Assembly (NCBI GenBank): GCA_012965625.1
Contig: DTSC01000336.1
Location: 1-8,293, forward strand
Direction of reading: 5' to 3'
Origin: Flavobacteriales bacterium
GTDB taxonomy: Bacteria > Bacteroidota > Bacteroidia > NORP154
DNA: 8,293 nt
Each line of letters starts with the position of its first letter. Within the stretch, counting starts at the first letter, position 1. The notes under the pieces are model-generated. The model did no database searches. It worked only from the letters and a program-made list of their open reading frames with translations, and was not told the origin of the DNA. Both the position numbers and the translations under genes were made by a program. Positions 7,482 through 8,293 of the stretch are shown one piece after another.

Positions 7482-8293
7482 TTAAAATTCAGCTTCAACA
7501 GGTATACTTAGTTTTATCCTGGTGCCTACAGCACTGCCGGCAGCATCTTTTAGGTCAGTAATTACTACTGCCAGATCACTATTTTCCATTTCATTTAAAA
7601 TCTGGATTCTATCCCTTGTGATGGACATGCCTGCAGGCTTGTGCCCATACTTGTATTGCTTACTTTCAATTTTTCTGGCTTGTTCTCGTCCTATGCCATT
7701 GTCTTCTATTGTGCAATGTAAGAAATTATTTTCCATTGTGATATTTATTGTCAACATACCCGGTTCCTGTTTGTTTAGGAGGCCATGGTTAATTGCATTT
7801 TCAACAAAGGGCTGGATCAGGTTGCCTGGAATTTCAATATAATCAGGGTCTATATTGTCTGCTATATTAATCTGGTATTTAAATTTGTTTTCGAACCGGA
7901 GGTACTCAAGTTCTATATAAAGTTTCAAGGCTTTAAGGTCATCAGATATAGGGAGGATTGACTCTTGAGAATTTTCAAGAACTTGTCGCATTAGCCCTGC
8001 AAATTTTGAGAGATAATCATTGGCTAATTTTTTGTTATTGTCGTTTATATAATGCTGTATTGCATTCATGGCATTAAATATAAAGTGTGGGTTCATTTGG
8101 GAGCGAAGTGCCTGAAGTTTTAGCTGGTCCATTCTTCTGTTAAGAGAATTCTTCTTATTGATATTTTTTAGCTTAGTTTTCCAAAAATCAAGCACTATTT
8201 TTGACTGTTCAAGCATTAAATCTGCTTGTGATTTCATAATATCAAACTCAGCCGACTCCATCTCATATAAGTCATCTTCCCTTTTTACTCTAT
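7482..8293 (-). CDS. LytS/YehU-type sensor histidine kinase, C-terminal part (5' partial)
   Basis: This is the catalytic half of a sensor kinase of the His_kinase (LytS/YehU) family, partner of the LytTR regulator that follows. Residues are numbered from the Met codon at 8261. A charged, probably coiled-coil lead-in covers 1-50. The H-box LQALRSQMNPHFIFNAMNAI spans 49-68, with H59 the phosphorylated histidine. Ordered helices follow (ISDDLKALKLYIELEYLRFE at 105-124). The ATPase N-box is NLIQPFVENAINHG at 147-160, the G1 box EDNGIGREQA at 186-195, then a second glycine box around AGMSITRDRI at 210-219 and GTRIKLSIP at 246-254. The Met at 8261 is unlikely to be the true start. The frame stays open through ten more codons (RVKREDDLYE just upstream of that Met) to the window edge with no stop. 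Sensor and membrane segments must therefore lie outside, and the signal sensed cannot be inferred. Confidence 0.95.
   Translation of the reverse strand, partial: RVKREDDLYEMESAEFDIMKSQADLMLEQSKIVLDFWKTKLKNINKKNSLNRRMDQLKLQALRSQMNPHFIFNAMNAIQHYINDNNKKLANDYLSKFAGLMRQVLENSQESILPISDDLKALKLYIELEYLRFENKFKYQINIADNIDPDYIEIPGNLIQPFVENAINHGLLNKQEPGMLTINITMENNFLHCTIEDNGIGREQARKIESKQYKYGHKPAGMSITRDRIQILNEMENSDLAVVITDLKDAAGSAVGTRIKLSIPVEAEF

Overview
The window looks like a chromosomal segment from a Bacteroidota bacterium, most plausibly of the Cytophagia/Cytophagales type. The signs are: AT-rich DNA; a very large TonB-dependent receptor with an N-terminal carboxypeptidase-regulatory-like domain; a LytS-type histidine kinase with a LytTR response regulator; weak Shine-Dalgarno signals; and a large secreted-type protein of a family I recall from that phylum. 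The genus cannot be fixed from sequence alone. No mobile element, CRISPR array, tRNA or rRNA is visible.

All four genes lie on the minus strand, so transcription runs from high to low coordinates. At the right edge (8293 down to 7482) is the C-terminal part of a LytS/YehU-type sensor histidine kinase, whose N-terminus lies outside the window. Ten bases later comes its LytTR response regulator (7471-6722). A 269-base intergenic stretch follows (6453-6721). It holds a terminator-like hairpin just after the regulator, a perfect 8-bp direct repeat one helical turn apart, a Bacteroidota-like promoter candidate, and a leader with a small hairpin and a 7-codon mini-ORF. Next is a 1249-residue TonB-dependent receptor (6452-2703). 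After a 36-base gap, a second large open frame starts at 2666 and runs off the left edge without a stop (888 codons visible). This last gene is easy to miss because neither stop nor C-terminus is inside the window, and several shorter overlapping frames mask it.

Working model, partly inference: the kinase-regulator pair is one transcription unit. The receptor and the large downstream protein form a second unit that the pair may control, since they are adjacent and share orientation. The receptor would sit in the outer membrane and move an unknown ligand using TonB energy. The downstream protein carries Asp/Asn/Gly-rich calcium-loop-like motifs and many cysteines, which suits an extracytoplasmic or surface partner. 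It is not recognisable as SusD. The least understood parts are this receptor-partner pair and the odd N-terminus of the partner.
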